Part shown: piece after piece, positions 59,702 to 64,000 of the stretch
How the letters are laid out: every line of letters starts with the position of its first letter
Position numbering within the stretch: position 1 is the first letter of the stretch
Assembly (NCBI GenBank): GCA_013076295.1
Contig: RQOL01000828.1
Location: forward strand, 1,488,001 to 1,552,000
DNA from: Sanderia malayensis
Taxonomy: Eukaryota; Cnidaria; Scyphozoa; Semaeostomeae; Pelagiidae
Length of the DNA stretch: 64,000 nt
Reading direction: 5' to 3'
Program-made: the position numbers and the translations under genes
Notes under the pieces: model-generated
What the model was told of the DNA's origin: nothing
The model's input: the letters and a program-made list of their open reading frames with translations, nothing else
Databases searched by the model: none

Positions 59702-61474
59702 CTAATTGGCTTTCTCGGCCATAGCTTGCATTGCGAACAGGGTTGCTTTCAATGACGTATTCTCCCGTTTCAACACGTCATTCTCTTTAACCAATGTATC
59801 ACATGTCTTGATCACCTCTATCTCCTTCTTGCGCCTGTGCTCTCGCGACTTCTTGGCGGAAATATTATTCTTTATGCGCAGCATCCAGTAGTGACCGTCT
59901 TTAGCATTCACTGGCACCAACTTCTTCTTCGACTTCTTGCGTATGGGCAGCGGGTTGTAGATATAATTGCGGTTATCACCTCCTTCTATCGTGCAATCTT
60001 TTCCGCTGGCCGCTCTCACAATCACCGACACCTTTCTGGGGCCCGTTTTCACGCCAACATCATTATTATGATGCTGATTGTTATTAATAGCCTTGCTTGT
60101 CTTTAAGGCCATTGTGCAGCGGTCGCCAACCTGGCCAGGGTCACTGGCTTTGGCTGCGGCCGCCAAGTACAATGACGACGGCTTCTGACCCAAGCCACCA
60201 TTCATGGCTGGGGTTGTGTTGTGACAGATGGCCGCATAATTCACCATCCAACCATGGCCCATGTTGTGGTAATTACTATGGTTAATGTAATGATGATGAC
60301 TGCTATTGTTAGTGAATAAACGATGATCGTTGAAGCTGCGCTGCGCATCGCTAGAGAAAATATTTGCAGCTTTTCCAGCACTTGCATTGTTATAACCTGA
60401 AGAAGATAAACGCAAGCGCTTGGGTGAAAAGCTAGGGGGACAGCAACTAGCTACAATCTTTGCTATTTACTACAATACACCCATTTTCATGAGAAACTAT
60501 GCACAATTTTCATACCAGGGTTTCTTAGTTTCTTAGGGTTTCGTACCTAATAATTATGATACGAAAAGTTTCTCAGCAAGTTTCTTAACATTGTTCAGAT
60601 TTGTTACAAATCTGTGGGAATGAAGTGCGCAAGTTGTTTTTAACATTTTTTCTCGTTAAAACAACATAGAAAGTTGCTTAACGTTTTTCAGTCAAACAAA
60701 ATCTCCTACCAAAGTTTCTTAAGTTTTGAAAATAGGGGCCCATGGTTTCTTATAAAGGGTTTCTTATAAAAAAATGAGTGTAACGAGGTGGCAGTAAGAC
60801 GGGGTTCCATTGCCCCCCCTTCCCCCCTCTCCCCCTAGAGGCTTGGGAGCGTACTAAAAAGTAGGCGGCATCACAATAAAAAGGTCATGACACGTGACAT
60901 GTTTAATACCAAGAGGGCATATTTCATGTTTTTGTAAAAAATGATGGATATGTGCCCCCTAGGCCCCCTGCTCCTACCCCGTTGCCCTCTTCAAAGAGCT
61001 TCCCAGGAATAGACTTACTGAACTGTTTCACAACAGAATTGCTTCAAAGTTTTTATAAAAGAAGTTCATACTTTATATCGCGAAATAGTGAAAGAGTAGA
61101 TGTTTACTAACTTCTTTGTCGGTAAATGTTTACTCTGTGGCAGATGGCCGCAGTATTTCGTATTTCTTTTCTCGATTCATTAGTTCACTAAAAACTTACT
61201 TGCATACAGTTTGAATATTTGAAATATAAACTAAAACTGTATGATTAACTTGACGAGATTCTAAGATCAAGAACCGGCATACTTGAGAAACAGAAGTGAT
61301 ATAAGAAAAAAGTTTCTTACAATTTTAACACCTGCACATTTTGGAAATCGAAATTGCTCATTTGCTGGCAGTTATACTCGCTGACAAATAAATCAAGCTA
61401 TAACTTAAGAACAACTTACTGTGCATAATGCTTTCGGTAGCAGAGCAAGCAAATGCTTTGATGCTTTGCTCCAT
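59702..61474 (-). CDS. PAR-like bZIP transcription factor, two exons
   Basis: A nuclear, DNA-binding leucine-zipper protein. Minus-strand exons: 61420-61474 (starts MEQSIKAFACSATES, donor GTAAGT) and 59702-60396; the phases join at A|GT and give 249 residues. Residues 184-249 hold the bZIP: KDGHYWMLRIKNN, then the basic N-x7-R core (NISAKKSR), and heptad leucines through L-V-K-E-N-D-V-L. The K-D-x-x-Y-W...K-N-N signature is that of the PAR group (HLF, TEF, DBP) and its relatives. The N-terminal half is Asn/His/Ser/Ala-rich (NNSSHHHYINHSNYH). No clear PAR domain is visible. The assignment to bZIP is firm; the exact subfamily is not. Confidence 0.85.
60475..60790. repeat. GTTTCTTA-rich repeat inside the bZIP intron
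   Basis: Many TTTCTTA/TTTCTTAT motifs are bounded by imperfect inverted ends (TACACCCATTTTCATGAGAA left; complement of TTATAAAAAAATGAGTGTA right). A related cluster lies at about 62590-62930. Likely an old non-autonomous element. Confidence 0.4.
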
Positions 61475-64000
61475 GTCTTTTTAATGTAGAATAGACTTGA
61501 AAAAATGCTCACTTGAAACTGAATAGTGAAGCTTGTAGAGAATCAGAAGACGACAGATTGAAATTTGGCAAGTGTTCGAATTTTATAACAGCAGACGGCA
61601 CGTGCAAAATTATTAAGATTCGTCCTGTGACATCCCCAAAAGCTCGAATTTTAAGCCATCAAACACAACGCTCAACTGAGAAGGAAACGCAGGTGCTAAG
61701 GAATCGCAAACTGTTTGTCAATATCATTTTCCATCTTTCATAAATATTTGAAAACCTTATACATCATTTTCTGATTTCCAATTGCTCCGCTAACAGCATG
61801 TCCTTTCCTCTTCCTTCTTTTTATCGCAAAAAATAAAATAAATCGTAACCGCTTGAAAGTGCAAAGTCATTCAATTGGTAGGGCAAACATAGCTTTTTTC
61901 TGCATCAAGTGTAGGCATAAAAGTAAACGTTCACTTGAATTTTTAAAAAGGCATGATTAAGGACTACACACATTTTTCAGGCTCAAAATCGCCAAAATTA
62001 ATAGTTTAAAAAGCACAATAGTTATAGTATTCTTTAAAGTAGGTGGAGATATTTTTCATTTTTAAATAAGCTTTTTGCGCACAATGCGGCTAAAACGCTA
62101 GTTAAATCCAAATTAAGTAGGGTTAATGTTAAAGGGTTAATGTTCGAAAGAAATAATAAATAATGATAAATGTTAAGTCACCCAATTTCTGGGCATAATA
62201 ATAAGAATGATAATTTCAAGGAACCATTCCTTGGCATCAGCTCCTGGTCATACTACGAAGGGCGAGAGTCAGTTGAGTCATATCATAGCAACAAACAAGG
62301 TATGCATTCGCATCATTCGACTGTTCTGTTGGGGATGGGGACCAACAACAAAGGTTCAATTTCTCGTTTTTTCTGATTATACGGTTTACTGCTGTTTTCA
62401 TGGCGACAATTTTCAAGGCAACGTGAACAATACCGGTAAACTCGTTTTCATTTGGTAGTGTATTTTAATTAAAACGTTTTTATTGCAGGTTCGCTTGGCA
62501 CTTGCTAGCTATATGTAAACAAAAATGTTCTACGAAAACTATAGTTTAGCATTCATTTCGTACTGGTTTCAAAATCCCAAGCAGCCGATAAGCTCCGATG
62601 ATGGTATCATTTCATAAGAAAGTATTTTTTCACCCCAGCTCTCAAACTTTCTTAGCTATTTCCGAATTTCAGTACTAAAACTGTCTTAAGACTTTCTTAG
62701 AATAATTTGACCAGTTGTGTGTTACTGTGCATGCGCGAGAAGGCTTCGTTTTTATTCACCAAACTAGAGTTTCATTTTCGCATCCAAACTCACATTTGCG
62801 TGGTAGGTAATTTCCGTTTGAAAACACGAGAATTCAAATTTTCAACTTTCTTATGCTTTACAATCCTAGTACTGAACTTTCTTAACTTTTTTACGAGCTG
62901 AGTACCATTTTCTTATAAGACAGCTTTCTTCTAAAAAGAAAACGTGTAATCATGGGGAATCGCCTGAGCCAGTGAGAAAAAAGTCCTATTTTTTCCAAAA
63001 CAAACGGCCAAAATGGCAATTCATCTTCATTGAGCACCAGCTTACATTTTCGCCCTTTTTCGCAATCTTCAATCTTCAATAAATAACTAAATAAGGCTTT
63101 ACAACCATTATGGAGTATTAAAATAAAAAATAAATAAATAAATAGATAAATAAATAAATAGATAAATAAAATAATGTGTCCACCCAGCAACTTTGTGAAA
63201 GAAATAAAATAATACCGATAGTCCACGGAATTGAAAATTTAGTAGAGGGGAATCCCGATATAACGTATTCTGAAGGTAACCTGAAAATAGTTTGTTACAT
63301 CGGGAGTTCGTTAAACCGGGAGAAAACTTGTTTATAGGTTTTTCGAAGTACATGGCTCTAAAAGCCTTCCGTGGGTTCTATCCGCGGAGAATTTATTATT
63401 TGGAATATTTGACTTCGCCTGAGTGCAACTAGGAATTCAACTAGTTGCACTACTACAGGGTATTACAACTTCGCCACTAGGAATGCGGCAAAATAAAGCA
63501 AAAACATCGCAAAATAAAGCAGGTGCAACTCTGAGATTATAAACAGCGCTTCGAAATGCACTATAAATATTTTATCATCCAACATTATTTTTCAATTTTT
63601 ATTTCCGAAAACAGCAAGTGAATTATACTTTCTCTCGCTAATTAGTGAAGTAAAGTAAAACCTGAATTCGGGTAGGAACATACGAATTGACTTCATTCAA
63701 CATCATAACACTCATATACTTCAGCAAAAGCGCAGTCATTATCAAATAACAAAAATTATTTTCAATTTCTCAATTCAATAACACTCTCTCTGTAATTCCC
63801 TTGTTTTAAATTCTGTATTTATACAAACATCGAGCTTCAATTTTTACGCAGATCTTCAGGCACAAGCATTTCTTAATGATTGATTGAATGTCGAGCACAA
63901 AGATTCGTCGGAAAAATAAATTTGTCGGGTGGAACAAATGCTGTGATCACGAGAAATTACCCCTCCCTCGTATGAAAAATGGCAGAGCCAATAGAATAAT
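61475..64000. other. Right-end stretch without a recognised gene
   Basis: AT-rich, with a TAAA/TAGA microsatellite at 63119-63173 and a TTTCTTA-rich repeat at about 62590-62930. A CCCGATATAACG...CGGGAG scrap lies near 63240-63330. Open frames are short and unsupported by splice logic or family likeness. The bZIP promoter should lie just right of 61474. Confidence 0.5.
63119..63173. repeat. (TAAA)n/(TAGA)n microsatellite
   Basis: AAATAAATAAATAGATAAAT-type tetranucleotide run of about 55 bases. Confidence 0.9.

Overview
The window is nuclear DNA of an invertebrate animal. Every recognisable gene is split by GT-AG introns, mostly a few hundred bases long. The proteins belong to animal families: FKRP, SYCE2, HACE1, a nicotinic-type Cys-loop channel, DROSHA, CRYZ and a PAR-like bZIP factor. 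Base composition is AT-rich, DNA transposon debris and tRNA-derived SINEs are common, and the telomere-type motif TTAGGG occurs inside a satellite. A cnidarian or other early-branching or deuterostome-like invertebrate fits this set, since SYCE2 and DROSHA are lost or scrambled in many protostomes. This is inference; nothing in the sequence fixes the species.

Layout, left to right. 1-2.1 kb: mostly non-coding, with one possible minus-strand exon at the edge. About 2.1-12.4 kb: a tandem satellite of about 77 units of 133 bp carrying TTAGGG-like repeats. 12.46-12.65 kb: a small DNA transposon with an 8-bp target duplication. 13.16-18.83 kb (+): a 16-exon FKRP gene, 498 codons. 19.22-20.03 kb (-): a compact four-exon gene that I read as SYCE2, a synaptonemal-complex protein. 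20.27-21.08 kb: an inverted-repeat transposon. 21.23-35.05 kb (+): a 24-exon HACE1 gene, 1224 codons. Its first intron holds a 2.4-kb foldback element with inverted tandem-repeat arms and a captured exon-like core. 35.1-37.3 kb: minisatellite, MITE and weak exon candidates. 37.33-40.16 kb (+): a six-exon Cys-loop channel, 477 codons. 40.37-54.64 kb (-): a roughly 36-exon DROSHA, about 982 codons, with a second copy of the 20.3-kb transposon in its first intron. 55.75-59.21 kb (+): an eight-exon CRYZ, 324 codons. 59.70-61.47 kb (-): a two-exon bZIP gene, 249 codons. 61.5-64 kb: no gene seen.

The genes do not form one pathway. They cover Golgi glycan building (FKRP), meiotic chromosome synapsis (SYCE2), ubiquitin ligation (HACE1), ion-channel signalling, microRNA processing (DROSHA), quinone reduction (CRYZ) and transcription (bZIP). 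FKRP/SYCE2 and channel/DROSHA are convergent pairs with tight 3' ends; DROSHA/CRYZ is divergent. Exon structures were built by hand from open frame, splice-site phase and family similarity. Phases close exactly for every gene except one DROSHA junction near 47.1-47.7 kb.
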